Origin: a virus
Virus record (IMG/VR): IMGVR_UViG_3300048930_000689
Coordinates: 1-29,363 of that record
Reading direction: 5' to 3' (one strand)
Length of the DNA stretch: 29,363 nt
Under the pieces are notes generated by a model that saw nothing but the letters and a program-made list of their open reading frames with translations, had not been told where the DNA came from and did not search any database. Numbering within the stretch: position 1 is the first letter of the stretch; every line of letters begins with the position of its first letter. Positions 1 to 7,368 of the stretch are shown here, piece by piece. A program made the translations under genes and the position numbers.

Positions 1-99
1 TTCAACCGCCGCCTGTTCGACACCGGGCAGCTCTGGCAGTCGATCAAGGCTAAGGTCACGAAACTGCCCAAAGGCAAGAAGGTCAAGGTCACTGGCTGA
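1..99 (+). CDS. Neck/tail-completion-type protein, C-terminal fragment
   Basis: The reading frame is open from the first base and stops at TGA 97-99, giving only the last 32 residues. The segment reads RLFDTGQLWQSI followed by a lysine-rich tail. An 'xDTGxLxxSI' phrase is common near the C-terminus of phage neck or tail-completion proteins of the HK97 gp10 / virion-morphogenesis type, and the position just before the tail sheath fits. The stop overlaps the next start (TGATG), so the two genes are translationally coupled. The family is inferred from one short motif and synteny only. Confidence 0.5.
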   Translation, partial: FNRRLFDTGQLWQSIKAKVTKLPKGKKVKVTG

Positions 100-509
100 T
101 GTTCGAGAAGGATCTACAGCGCAGGCTTGAACGCATCTTCGGTGTGCCGAAGGTGACGTACAATGCAGCCAATCCTGAGGCGCCCGAGCAAGACACCATC
201 TTCGTGGAAGTCGAGAACGTCGCGGTGCGCATGATGTCGGCGAGCGGCGGCCGTCAGTCCGCAAAGGTCACAGGCGCGCTGCTGGTGTTCTCGCAGGCCG
301 AGCGCACCACCTATGGATTTTTCAGGAAGCGCGTTGAGCAGGCCGATCCTGACGACACGCGCGGCCTGTTCTTCGGAAACGAAGTCAACGCAGGAAACAT
401 CGAGAACGTCTGTGCACGGCGTGTCTCGTTTCAATTTCTTTACGACTCTCAGTACGACCCAGACAAAGGCGAAATGAACGACGTCGCCATCACGATCACA
501 GAGGAGTGA
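99..509 (+). CDS. Putative tail-completion/neck protein
   Basis: A 136-residue protein starting at ATG 99, one base inside the previous stop. It is a soluble mixed alpha/beta sequence with no signal peptide or membrane segment and no motif I can name. It sits between a gene with a DTGQL neck-like motif and the tail sheath, where myophages encode a tail terminator or completion protein that caps the tail and joins it to the neck. GAGGAG at its 3' end (501-506) serves as the Shine-Dalgarno for the sheath gene. The assignment is synteny-based; the coding call itself is firm. Confidence 0.6.
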   Translation: MFEKDLQRRLERIFGVPKVTYNAANPEAPEQDTIFVEVENVAVRMMSASGGRQSAKVTGALLVFSQAERTTYGFFRKRVEQADPDDTRGLFFGNEVNAGNIENVCARRVSFQFLYDSQYDPDKGEMNDVAITITEE

Positions 510-513
510 GACC

Positions 514-1800
514 GTGGCCAAGATTCTGCTCGACTACTTCATGCCCATCTCCGTCGTTGAGCCGATCCCGGCCGCGTCGACGGCGTTTCTCAAGCAGGTC
601 TGCGTCGTCGCCAAGCCGAAGGCCGGCCAGGAGGGCAACGTCGGCACGATCTTCCTTTGCACTTCGACCGCTCAGGTCGCGGCGCGCACCGACAACGAGA
701 ACTGTGATCAGCTGTTCGCGGCTGGCATGAGCAAGGTCTACCTGCTGCTCGCCGATGACCTCGACATCGCCGACGCGCTCGAGACGGAAGCCGGCGAGTT
801 TTACACGGTCCTGATCTCCGATGACTTCGTCGATGAAGATCTGGAGACCGTGAACGTCCCGGCTGTCGCTGCATCGAAGAAGATTCAGGACATCCTCTAT
901 ACGGCCAAGACGGCTGGCGCCGACGGCAACGACATCGAGATCACCTACGACGACAGCAAGAACGACGGCAGCGCCGAAGTCACTTCTGTCACTGACGGCG
1001 CCATCACTGTGGCCATCGAAGCCGGTGTCACCACGGCTCAGGCGATCGCAGATGCGATCGAAGCCGATGAGGACGCCGATGCCCTGGTCTCAGTCGCGGT
1101 CGATGCCGGCGATGAGACCGATCCTCAGACCGCCGAGACCTCGGTGGCGCTGGAGAACGGCGCCGATGTCACGACGCAAGCCGGTGACGTGGACCTCGGC
1201 AGCTTCCAGGGTGTCGTCGGCTACAGCACCGATGATGCGGACGTCGCGGCGAACTTCGCGGCGCTCGAGCGTCACTGCGGATTCTACGAAGGCGCTGGCG
1301 GCAACGGCGCCGCGAGCATGTTCTACGCCTTCGGGAAGCTCCTCAGCAACCTGTCGGACTGGAAGAATCAGCAGTACATCGCGATGCCCGAGGACGACCA
1401 GATCGAGAGCCTCGGCGAAGCCAACACGCTGTTCGATGACCGCGTGTCCTTCGTGATCTCCGATGAGGAGTTCGGTCAGCGCCTCGCGCTGTTCACGGCT
1501 GGCGGCAAAGCGATCGTCGCGCCCTACATCAGCAAGAACCTCCGCGTCGACATGCAGAGCCGCGCGCTCACCTGGATCTCGGCGAATCAGCCGCAGTTCA
1601 CCAGGACGAACGCCGCGCTGCTCGAGCAACGGCTGCAAGAGGACGTCATCAATCAGAAGTACATCGCAACGCAGTGGATCGAGAAGGGCGTGGTCTCCGT
1701 GGACCTCGTTCAAGACAACTTCGTGGCGAACGCCGAGATCAATATCTCGGAACCGACGGCGATGTGGCGCGTGTTCGGCAACATGCAGTCGACGCTCTAA
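514..1800 (+). CDS. Contractile tail sheath protein with inserted beta domain
   Basis: A 428-residue protein with GTG start at 514 and GAGGAG eight bases upstream. Size, position just before a 140-residue tube-like gene, and the C-terminal part (NLRVDMQSRALTWIS, then QRLQEDVINQKYIATQWIEKG) fit a contractile tail sheath subunit. These form the outer cylinder around the tube and contract on infection. Residues about 121-217 look like a separate acidic beta-rich module (AGADGNDIEITY, DGAITVAIEAGVTTAQAI) inserted between the halves. This type of repeat-like module is seen in other phage surface proteins and would probably face outward. The sheath call rests on context plus general resemblance, not on a diagnostic active-site motif. 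Confidence 0.72.
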   Translation: MAKILLDYFMPISVVEPIPAASTAFLKQVCVVAKPKAGQEGNVGTIFLCTSTAQVAARTDNENCDQLFAAGMSKVYLLLADDLDIADALETEAGEFYTVLISDDFVDEDLETVNVPAVAASKKIQDILYTAKTAGADGNDIEITYDDSKNDGSAEVTSVTDGAITVAIEAGVTTAQAIADAIEADEDADALVSVAVDAGDETDPQTAETSVALENGADVTTQAGDVDLGSFQGVVGYSTDDADVAANFAALERHCGFYEGAGGNGAASMFYAFGKLLSNLSDWKNQQYIAMPEDDQIESLGEANTLFDDRVSFVISDEEFGQRLALFTAGGKAIVAPYISKNLRVDMQSRALTWISANQPQFTRTNAALLEQRLQEDVINQKYIATQWIEKGVVSVDLVQDNFVANAEINISEPTAMWRVFGNMQSTL

Positions 1801-1833
1801 CACCAAAGCCTCTACCCTAGGGAGACTTAGCTC

Positions 1834-2256
1834 ATGGCTCTGTTCCGAATGTACGACTGCGATTTCGTCGTGGTGATCCGTGGCGTCACCTACCAGTTCA
1901 CGCACGTCGAGAACTTCACGATGGAGGACCCGGAGAGGACGCGGCTGATCCGCGGTTCCAACGCCGGGAACAAGGAGGGCCTCGCGTATAAGGAGGGCCT
2001 CAAGGAAGCCAAGACCGCGACGCTCACGGTGATCGGCATGCCGAAAGCCGTGCACGACTTGCTCAAGGAAGTCTACGACAGCAAGGAGCGCGTCGACGCC
2101 GGCGCCATCTCGCGCGCCGATGGCTCGTCGAAGATGCTGAAGAACGCGATCCTCGCGCAGTCACCTAAGCAGCTGACGATGGACGACAGCGCGGAGTCTC
2201 TCAACACCTCTCTGCTGTTCGAGAGCTTCGACGTCGAAGAGATCCACAAAAGCTGA
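1834..2256 (+). CDS. Tail tube protein
   Basis: A 140-residue protein starting at ATG 1834, with GGGAGA at 1820-1825 as ribosome-binding site. It lies directly after the sheath, which is the usual sheath-tube order in contractile-tailed phages. Its length is typical of tube subunits, which stack as hexameric rings to form the DNA conduit. The sequence is beta-rich and soluble (for example VVVIRGVTYQFTHVENFTME and TATLTVIGMPKAVHD), as expected for the tube fold. The 33 bases separating it from the sheath contain a small near-palindrome around CCCTAGGG. The call is by size, fold impression and synteny. Confidence 0.68.
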   Translation: MALFRMYDCDFVVVIRGVTYQFTHVENFTMEDPERTRLIRGSNAGNKEGLAYKEGLKEAKTATLTVIGMPKAVHDLLKEVYDSKERVDAGAISRADGSSKMLKNAILAQSPKQLTMDDSAESLNTSLLFESFDVEEIHKS

Positions 2257-2268
2257 GGTCGGTGATCC

Positions 2269-2640
2269 GTGAAAGTCCTTCCACTCAAAGGCGTCAAATC
2301 GTTTCACGCGATGCGCGCTTACAGCCTCGCGCTCCTCGGCCTCAAGATGCTGCCTGAGCACATGGGGAAAGAGTTCAGCGAGTTCTATGCAGAGATCGAA
2401 GCGAGAGGGCAGGAGGCGATCGAAGCCGCGATCCGACACGCGGTTTCGTTCGTCGCCCTTGAGGACGAGGAGATCGAGAACGTCCTGGCGTTCGTCACAG
2501 ATGCCAACGGCGTGCCGATCAGCAGCGCGAACATCAAGAACCTCGGACCCAATGAGATCAAGGAAGCGATCGTCGCGGTGTTCATCGAGATCAGCAAGAT
2601 CAAGGTGAACCTGGTCACGTCAGAGGAAAAAAAAAACTGA
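2269..2640 (+). CDS. Tail assembly chaperone, unshifted form
   Basis: A 123-residue, largely helical protein with GTG start at 2269, ending TSEEKKN at TGA 2638-2640. It occupies the slot between tube and tape measure where nearly all long-tailed phages encode a pair of tail assembly chaperones (G/GT of lambda, E/E' of P2). The last codons are GAG GAA AAA AAA AAC TGA and contain a ten-A run ending in a slippery heptamer, so the protein exists as this short product and as a minor shifted product (separate entry). Chaperones coat the tape measure before the tube polymerises and are absent from the finished virion. Confidence 0.78.
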   Translation: MKVLPLKGVKSFHAMRAYSLALLGLKMLPEHMGKEFSEFYAEIEARGQEAIEAAIRHAVSFVALEDEEIENVLAFVTDANGVPISSANIKNLGPNEIKEAIVAVFIEISKIKVNLVTSEEKKN

Positions 2641-2744
2641 CCGACTTCTCGATTGACCTGCGCCGCACCTTCGCTCGCCATCCTGACTTGCTGCTTTCCG
2701 AGATCATCAACCTCGCGTTCTACGAGGCGGCTGCCGGTGTTTAG
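2269..2744 (+). CDS. Tail assembly chaperone, -1 frameshift product
   Basis: If the ribosome slips back one base on the A-run, reading continues from CTG at 2637 for 35 codons to TAG 2742-2744, adding LTDFSIDLRRTFARHP... to ...AFYEAAAGV. The total is about 158 residues. The extension frame has no start codon of its own with a ribosome-binding site and fills the gap exactly up to the tape-measure start, which overlaps its stop. This is the classic G/GT-like layout, in which the extension recruits the tape measure. The protein sequence is visible; that slippage happens is inferred from the conserved strategy and the perfect slippery site. Confidence 0.75.
2627..2637 (+). promoter_or_regulatory. 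Programmed -1 frameshift slippery site (A AAA AAC)
   Basis: Ten consecutive A residues (2627-2636) followed by C. In the zero frame the codons are AAA AAA AAC, so 2631-2637 is the canonical X XXY YYZ heptamer A AAA AAC. The zero frame stops at the very next codon, TGA 2638-2640, as in many recoding sites. GAGG at 2623-2626 just upstream could act as an internal stimulatory Shine-Dalgarno. No obvious pseudoknot was worked out. Confidence 0.8.
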
Positions 2745-3885
2745 TGAGATCGTCAAACTGATCCCGAGCGTCGACAAGACGGCGTTGAACCGAATGTTCA
2801 CGTCGCTCAATCAGCGCTTCACATCGGTCGCCAAGAAGTTCGGCCAGGGCATGAAGAACGCGATGAAGCTCGGGGGCCTGGTGGCGCTCGGCAGCGCGCT
2901 CATCGCCAAGCTGATCAATCCGCTCGAGAAGGCAGAGGAGATCATCAAGCGCATCACGTCGAAGGGCGATGATGCCGTGACGAACGCCGAGGAGTTCGGC
3001 ACCACCGAGGGCAAGCTGCTCAGGCTGGAGGCGCTCGGCGCGGCCAAGGGTCTGGACTCCGATCAGATGCGTGTGCTGCTCGGGAAGTTCCAAGGAGAGC
3101 TTGCCAAGGAACAGCTGGCGGCACGCAATGAGAAGGCGCTGACGCCTGAGCAGCGCGCCGAGCTCAAGGCCAAAGGGCAGGAGCCGGTGCCTGGCGTCCT
3201 CCGTGACTTCATCGACATCCCTGACATGGCTGACGCGTTCTTCGCGTTCGTGCAGTCGCTGAGCGCGACCGGCAGGACTGACAAAGCCAAGCAGACCGTC
3301 GTGGAGTCAACGGTGTTCGGGGAAAAGCTGAGCGGCAAGGCCGCCGAGTTTTTCAACGCTACTGACTTCGAGGATGTGCTGAAGAAGCTGCCTCGCGTCG
3401 AAGTGCTGACGGAAGCCGCGAAGAAAGCCGGCGCGCTCGCTGACCTCAATGACCTGCTGACGGCAGTCCGCAACGCCGAAGACTTCGTCGGCAAGTCGAA
3501 GCTCGTCAACGAGAAACAGATCAAGGATCTCGACCGTGCGGCGCGCGGCGAGATGCGTTCCGAGGATCAGACTCTTGCTCGCTTCGATGCGCTCAAGAGC
3601 ACGTCCATCGCGATCCAAGAACTCACCGAGAAGTTCGATCAGTTCTCGACCATGCTCATCAAGGACGCAGCGCCCATGGTGCTGGAGTCGATCAGAGGTC
3701 TCAGCGCACTCGCCGAGACTCTGAAGCCCATTGTGTCTGACGCCAAGGATCTGATGTCGGAAGGTTTCGGCCGACTCGCCGACGGCCTCGCGTCACTGAG
3801 TAACAAGATCGATACGATGTGGGAGTCGTTCAAGGCATCGCGTCTCTGGCGCTGGGGCGGCAAGCTGTTCGGAGGTGATGACTGA
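2737..3885 (+). CDS. Short tail tape measure protein
   Basis: A 383-residue protein placed after the frameshifted chaperone pair. I chose GTG 2737 as the start: GAGGCGG at 2723-2729 gives good spacing, and the start overlaps the TAG of the shifted chaperone frame. The N-terminus is basic and helical with a hydrophobic stretch (LGGLVALGSALIAKLI, about residues 46-61), as in tape measures that later enter the host membrane. The rest is predominantly helical with heptad-like charge patterns and few prolines. At roughly 0.15 nm per residue it would set a tail near 57 nm, short for a contractile tail. No peptidase or lysozyme motif is visible. Confidence 0.72.
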   Translation: MFSEIVKLIPSVDKTALNRMFTSLNQRFTSVAKKFGQGMKNAMKLGGLVALGSALIAKLINPLEKAEEIIKRITSKGDDAVTNAEEFGTTEGKLLRLEALGAAKGLDSDQMRVLLGKFQGELAKEQLAARNEKALTPEQRAELKAKGQEPVPGVLRDFIDIPDMADAFFAFVQSLSATGRTDKAKQTVVESTVFGEKLSGKAAEFFNATDFEDVLKKLPRVEVLTEAAKKAGALADLNDLLTAVRNAEDFVGKSKLVNEKQIKDLDRAARGEMRSEDQTLARFDALKSTSIAIQELTEKFDQFSTMLIKDAAPMVLESIRGLSALAETLKPIVSDAKDLMSEGFGRLADGLASLSNKIDTMWESFKASRLWRWGGKLFGGDD

Positions 3886-4526
3886 TGCTGAACGGCGTCG
3901 ACCCGCTACTGGTGATCGTGCTCAAGGTGAAGCCGCCTGAGGACAAGACGGCGCCGCCGCTGCCAGGCATTCTGAACAAGTTCCTCGATATGGTCGGCAT
4001 TCCGATCCCAATCTACTTGTCTGAGCGAGGCATCAACCGCCGCATTCCAGGCGCGCAGGTGCTCGTCGGTTCTCAGAACTCCGGCATCATCGTCGAGTCT
4101 GAGTCACGGTCGATCGACATTCAGACGAAAGTCGAAGCCGTCACCGACAAGGATCCTCTGAAGGCCGGGCAGACCGCAGATCCTGAAGTCACGCAGCGCC
4201 CCATCGACACGCAGCTGTCCATCAACCTGATCGCCTCGCGTGATTCGATCCTGATCACCGCATTGCTTGCGCTGATGGACATGCTGATTAGCCGGCTGGA
4301 GTCACAGGAATACTCGATTCACTACATCAACCGATCGACCGTCATCTTCGGCGCCAGGCTGTCCCGCTTCGCGACCAGCATGAATCCCAACGAGGACAAG
4401 ATTCAGATCGACCTGACGCTGAGTGTCGCCACCAAGGAAGTGGCTGCCGGTGTCGCTGCCAAGGCATCGCAGTCGGTGACGCCTGTCGCCAACACATCGA
4501 CGACATCACTGTCAGTGCATCCCTGA
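3885..4526 (+). CDS. Baseplate/tail-hub region protein, unknown
   Basis: A 213-residue protein starting at ATG 3885, overlapping the tape-measure stop by one base (TGATG). It begins with a hydrophobic beta strand (PLLVIVLKV) and contains a central amphipathic helical stretch (ILITALLALMDMLIS). It ends in a Thr/Ser/Ala-rich tail. No signal peptide, LysM or lysozyme motif was recognised. Its place immediately after the tape measure is where the tube-initiator or hub proteins of contractile phages are encoded, so a baseplate role is likely. I do not recognise the family. Confidence 0.55.
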   Translation: MLNGVDPLLVIVLKVKPPEDKTAPPLPGILNKFLDMVGIPIPIYLSERGINRRIPGAQVLVGSQNSGIIVESESRSIDIQTKVEAVTDKDPLKAGQTADPEVTQRPIDTQLSINLIASRDSILITALLALMDMLISRLESQEYSIHYINRSTVIFGARLSRFATSMNPNEDKIQIDLTLSVATKEVAAGVAAKASQSVTPVANTSTTSLSVHP

Positions 4527-4538
4527 GGTTGACCGATC

Positions 4539-4799
4539 ATGGCTGCAAGCTGGTACAAAATTTTCAACCTCGCGGAGTTCAACGCCTCAGGCCTGGTCTC
4601 GCAAACCCTGCTGCTCAACCTGCCGGACCGCGGTCAGCAGACCTTCGAGATCTTCAAGGGCAATGAGGTCAACCTCGTTTACGCTGATGCGTTCCTGCCC
4701 GTCGACTTTCTCGGCATGAATCCCTACGTGCAAGGTGACTACGCGGTCTATCGCGATGACGCCGATGATGTGTGGCTGGGCATTCAGGAGGACGAGTGA
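4539..4799 (+). CDS. Small baseplate-region protein, unknown
   Basis: An 86-residue protein from ATG 4539, twelve bases after the previous stop, with GAGG at 4526-4529 as a plausible ribosome-binding site. It is acidic, starts MAASWYKIFNLAEF and ends in a charged DDVWLGIQEDE segment. There is no membrane helix or recognisable motif. The beta-rich pattern and location inside the baseplate operon suggest a small structural or adaptor subunit. Its stop codon overlaps the GTG of the next gene and its last codons contain that gene's AGGAGG box. Confidence 0.55.
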   Translation: MAASWYKIFNLAEFNASGLVSQTLLLNLPDRGQQTFEIFKGNEVNLVYADAFLPVDFLGMNPYVQGDYAVYRDDADDVWLGIQEDE

Positions 4800-5260
4800 G
4801 AGTCGTCGTCCGACACGGGCACTTCGCCTTTTACCCGCACAGCAAGACAGAGATCCTGCACTTCAGGCGCCTGTTCAAAATCATGCTGTATCCGCAGGAC
4901 GACTACTTCACGTTCTATGGCTTGCTCAACCTGCCGCGCTGGTCGCAGGTAGGCAGGCCTTTCGGCACGACACCGGCGCTCGTCAACTTCGCCGGTGATC
5001 ATCCGTCCGATGTCATGCGCGCGAACGGTTTCGTGTACTCGATGCAGACGACGCTCATCGTCCCGGCCGCCACCTATGCGGCGTTCTCAATCAACTTCGC
5101 GCAGGGCCGAGACTTCTTCCACTCACCGAAGATGCTGATTCAGCCTGGCTGCGTGTACGCGGTCGGCAATGTGCCGCGCGGGATTCTCGCCGGCTACACT
5201 GGCGAGCTAGACGTCAACGAGCAGCGGACCTACCTGTCATCCGTGGAGTCGATGCTATGA
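4796..5260 (+). CDS. Baseplate-region protein, unknown
   Basis: A 154-residue protein. GTG 4796 is the best start because AGGAGG (4786-4791) sits just upstream and the codon overlaps the previous stop. The protein begins VRVVVRHGHFAFYP and is rich in aromatic residues and beta-strand patterns (DDYFTFYGLLNLPRW, TLIVPAATYAAFSINFAQG). This suggests a compact structural protein of the baseplate or tail end. No catalytic signature was found. The gene overlaps its successor by ATGA (5257-5260), indicating tight translational coupling in the baseplate operon. Confidence 0.55.
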   Translation: MRVVVRHGHFAFYPHSKTEILHFRRLFKIMLYPQDDYFTFYGLLNLPRWSQVGRPFGTTPALVNFAGDHPSDVMRANGFVYSMQTTLIVPAATYAAFSINFAQGRDFFHSPKMLIQPGCVYAVGNVPRGILAGYTGELDVNEQRTYLSSVESML

Positions 5261-5700
5261 GCAGCAAGATCCTGCCAGGGACCTGCGCGGCTCAAGTCGT
5301 CAGCACGGCCGCGCTGCCTCCGGAGATCCATCCGCTGCCCGGCCTGCCGACGCCGGCGACGCCTCCGATGCCCGTGCCGCTCGCGACGATCCTCGGCCAA
5401 GGTGTGGGCGCCTCGACAGGCATCGTGATCTTCGACGGCATCAATGCCTTCTACATCCCCGATATTTCCGGCGACCTCAAGACGACGCTCGAGCAAGTAG
5501 TGGCCGCCCTGACTCAAGTCAAGACAGCGCTCGACCAGATCGGCAGCGCCTTCACGACCATCGACGGGAAACCGACAGGCGGCACTGGCTCAGCAGTGGT
5601 GCCGACCGTCACGGCGAACGTCACGGCGATCTCAACGGCGGGCACTGCGGTTGAGACGGCCAAGACCGCACTCAACACGCTCAAGGGAGCGCTCAAGTAA
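5257..5700 (+). CDS. Baseplate/spike-position protein, unknown
   Basis: A 147-residue protein starting at ATG 5257 within ATGA. The N-terminal third is rich in proline and alanine (HPLPGLPTPATPPMPVPL). A compact segment GIVIFDGINAFYIPDISG follows, and the C-terminal half has Leu/Val/Ala heptad-like spacing with many threonines (LEQVVAALTQVKTALDQIG), consistent with a coiled coil. It precedes the gp25-like wedge gene, the slot used by the central spike protein (V) in P2-like phages. However, no spike, PAAR or OB-fold motif is visible, so a spike role is only a positional guess. Confidence 0.5.
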   Translation: MSSKILPGTCAAQVVSTAALPPEIHPLPGLPTPATPPMPVPLATILGQGVGASTGIVIFDGINAFYIPDISGDLKTTLEQVVAALTQVKTALDQIGSAFTTIDGKPTGGTGSAVVPTVTANVTAISTAGTAVETAKTALNTLKGALK

Positions 5701-6014
5701 TGCTGAAGGACATCGTTTCAATCGAAGGAGCTGATCTCGGTGTGCAGCAGTCAGAGGCGCCACGTGCCGCTAACGTGCTGTCCACGCAGATCGGCGATCT
5801 CGAGTACGCTCCGACCTTCGGCATCGACATCAGGCTGTTCCTTGAAAGTGAGTTCGTCATCCAGAACGAATCTTTCAAAGCCTACCTGGTGCAGCGGCTG
5901 CTCGAGCATCAGGTCAACGTGATCGATGTAGTCACGACGATTGAGCGCGTTTACCATGACCTCACATTCAACATCGGCAACTCATCTGCCTCTGGTGGAG
6001 GATTCGTCTCGTGA
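5700..6014 (+). CDS. Baseplate wedge protein, gp25/W-like
   Basis: A 104-residue protein whose start overlaps the previous stop (TAATG). The phrase GDLEYAPTFGIDIRLFLE, followed by a helix ending in VQRLLEHQVNVIDV, has the length and shape of the T4 gp25 / P2 gpW lysozyme-related wedge family. These proteins bind the sheath-initiating end of the baseplate wedge and have lost enzymatic activity. Directly downstream is a J-like gene, the conserved W-J order of contractile tails. It ends GGGFVS and overlaps the next GTG start by four bases (GTGA). Confidence 0.72.
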   Translation: MLKDIVSIEGADLGVQQSEAPRAANVLSTQIGDLEYAPTFGIDIRLFLESEFVIQNESFKAYLVQRLLEHQVNVIDVVTTIERVYHDLTFNIGNSSASGGGFVS

Positions 6015-6823
6015 GCTTCGCCCAAGACACCGGCTATACGCCGTCGACGATCGGTCAGCTGATGACCGAAGTTCGTTTGGCAATCAACGCCGGCTTCGGC
6101 GCGGACTTCACCGAAGGCACCTTCGTAGGTAGCAACTGGTACAAATATTTCTACGTCCTCATGCAGAAGGTCGTTGAGAACGAGACTAAGACCGCCGAGG
6201 TGTTCGCGAAGCTGCAGGAGTACATCGCGACGACGAACGCCAAGATTCAGAGGCCGTCCGTCTCGCTGCCAGGTCTGATCGACAGCTTCGCGGCGAACGG
6301 CTTCACCGCATCTGTGAAGCGCAATGAGCTCGCTGATGCCGGCACCGTCTCTGTCTGCGTGTTGGTCGACGACGAGGCCGATGACTACGGCGAGAAGCGG
6401 CTGCAGATCTGCACACTGCTCAAGGACTTCGTGGCTGCCGGCATGGTGTTCACTGGCAGCGAAGAAGAGGACATCACGCTGAGCAACGGGCAGGAGTTCA
6501 CCTTTGCATATCACCTGCCGGATCCGACGCCGATCCTTCTGAAGCTCACGCTGACGACATCAGACAATCAGGACTTGGCGATCCCTGATGACGAGGCGAT
6601 CCGCCAGGTGGTGTACGACAACATCAACGCCCGCTACCGTCTCGGTTGGAACTTCGAGCCGCAGCGCTACTACACGCAGGTCGATGCGCCTTGGGCTGCG
6701 ACGATCTTGCTTGAGTGGTCGGATGACGAGGGCGCCAACTGGCATGACGAGCCGTTCGTCGCGGAGTTCACCGACCTGTTTACCTTCACCGAGAACGAAA
6801 TCGATGTGGTGGTGGACCCGTAA
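6011..6823 (+). CDS. Baseplate J-like protein, short form
   Basis: A 270-residue protein with GTG start at 6011 in a four-base overlap with the gp25-like gene. The N-terminal helices (YTPSTIGQLMTEVRLAINAGFG, then a helical pairing region) and the following beta-rich part (AGTVSVCVLVDDE, PILLKLTLTTSDN) resemble the Baseplate_J / T4 gp6 family. That family forms the ring linking wedges around the hub. It is shorter than many J proteins of about 300-380 residues, in keeping with the compact tail. Position after W and before an I-like gene supports the call. Confidence 0.68.
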   Translation: MSFAQDTGYTPSTIGQLMTEVRLAINAGFGADFTEGTFVGSNWYKYFYVLMQKVVENETKTAEVFAKLQEYIATTNAKIQRPSVSLPGLIDSFAANGFTASVKRNELADAGTVSVCVLVDDEADDYGEKRLQICTLLKDFVAAGMVFTGSEEEDITLSNGQEFTFAYHLPDPTPILLKLTLTTSDNQDLAIPDDEAIRQVVYDNINARYRLGWNFEPQRYYTQVDAPWAATILLEWSDDEGANWHDEPFVAEFTDLFTFTENEIDVVVDP

Positions 6824-7366
6824 ATGCAACGCTTCAAAGAGAACGATCCAAAAGAAGAGCAGGTCTACAGCGTCGCACTGCCGACGCTCGAGACGATCGG
6901 CACAGACCTCAGCTCGATGTACGCTGAAGCCTTCGCCTGCTTCCTGCTTGGTGATGTCCTCTATGACCTCGACCGCGACCCGATGGTCGGCGTCGTCTCA
7001 AGGGATGTCTACCGCCAGAGCTTCCCGGCTATTCATAATCTCTTCACGCGACCCGGCACCTTCGAGTTCTACCTGAGCCTGTTCCGCAGCGTGTTCACCG
7101 ATGACACTGACATCCAGTTCGACATTCCCGGCCCTGGCCAGCTGACGATTGATGTGCAGGCCATCACCTCTGAGAACTTCTACCTGATGGCGCGTTCGCT
7201 CGTGGATGGCGAGTACGTCTACGAACGGCTGGTGACCAGCGATCTGAACGAGCCGATCATGGCTCAAGGGTTTCGCGGTCCCAAGTCTGAGTCAGAGATT
7301 CACAGCCTGATCGTTGAGGTGTCGGCGCACGGCATCTACACGACCGTCAACCTGATCGAGGTCTAA
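6824..7366 (+). CDS. Baseplate protein in the tail-protein-I position
   Basis: A 180-residue protein whose ATG directly follows the TAA of the J-like gene with no gap. P2-type tail protein I has about the same length and position, linking baseplate wedge and fibre. I see no clear I-family signature, so this is synteny. The sequence alternates helical segments (SSMYAEAFACFLLGDVLYDL) with beta segments (GQLTIDVQAI, IYTTVNLIEV) and lacks membrane or signal segments. The next gene is a fibre, which supports a connector role between wedge and receptor-binding proteins. Confidence 0.55.
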   Translation: MQRFKENDPKEEQVYSVALPTLETIGTDLSSMYAEAFACFLLGDVLYDLDRDPMVGVVSRDVYRQSFPAIHNLFTRPGTFEFYLSLFRSVFTDDTDIQFDIPGPGQLTIDVQAITSENFYLMARSLVDGEYVYERLVTSDLNEPIMAQGFRGPKSESEIHSLIVEVSAHGIYTTVNLIEV

Positions 7367-7368
7367 CC

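Noticed and set aside
1090-2055. 321-codon minus-strand open frame across sheath and tube
   Set aside because: It runs antisense through two well-supported structural genes and the gap between them; composition is shadow-like.
2627-2636. Ten-A run as a sequencing or assembly error that broke one gene in two
   Set aside because: The run sits exactly where tail chaperones normally recode and ends in a perfect A AAA AAC heptamer; both products make sense as they are. Read-level data could still settle it.
2653-2736. Earlier start for the tape measure
   Set aside because: The extra 28 residues overlap the -1 chaperone extension and look non-native; GTG 2737 has a proper ribosome-binding site and overlaps the extension stop.
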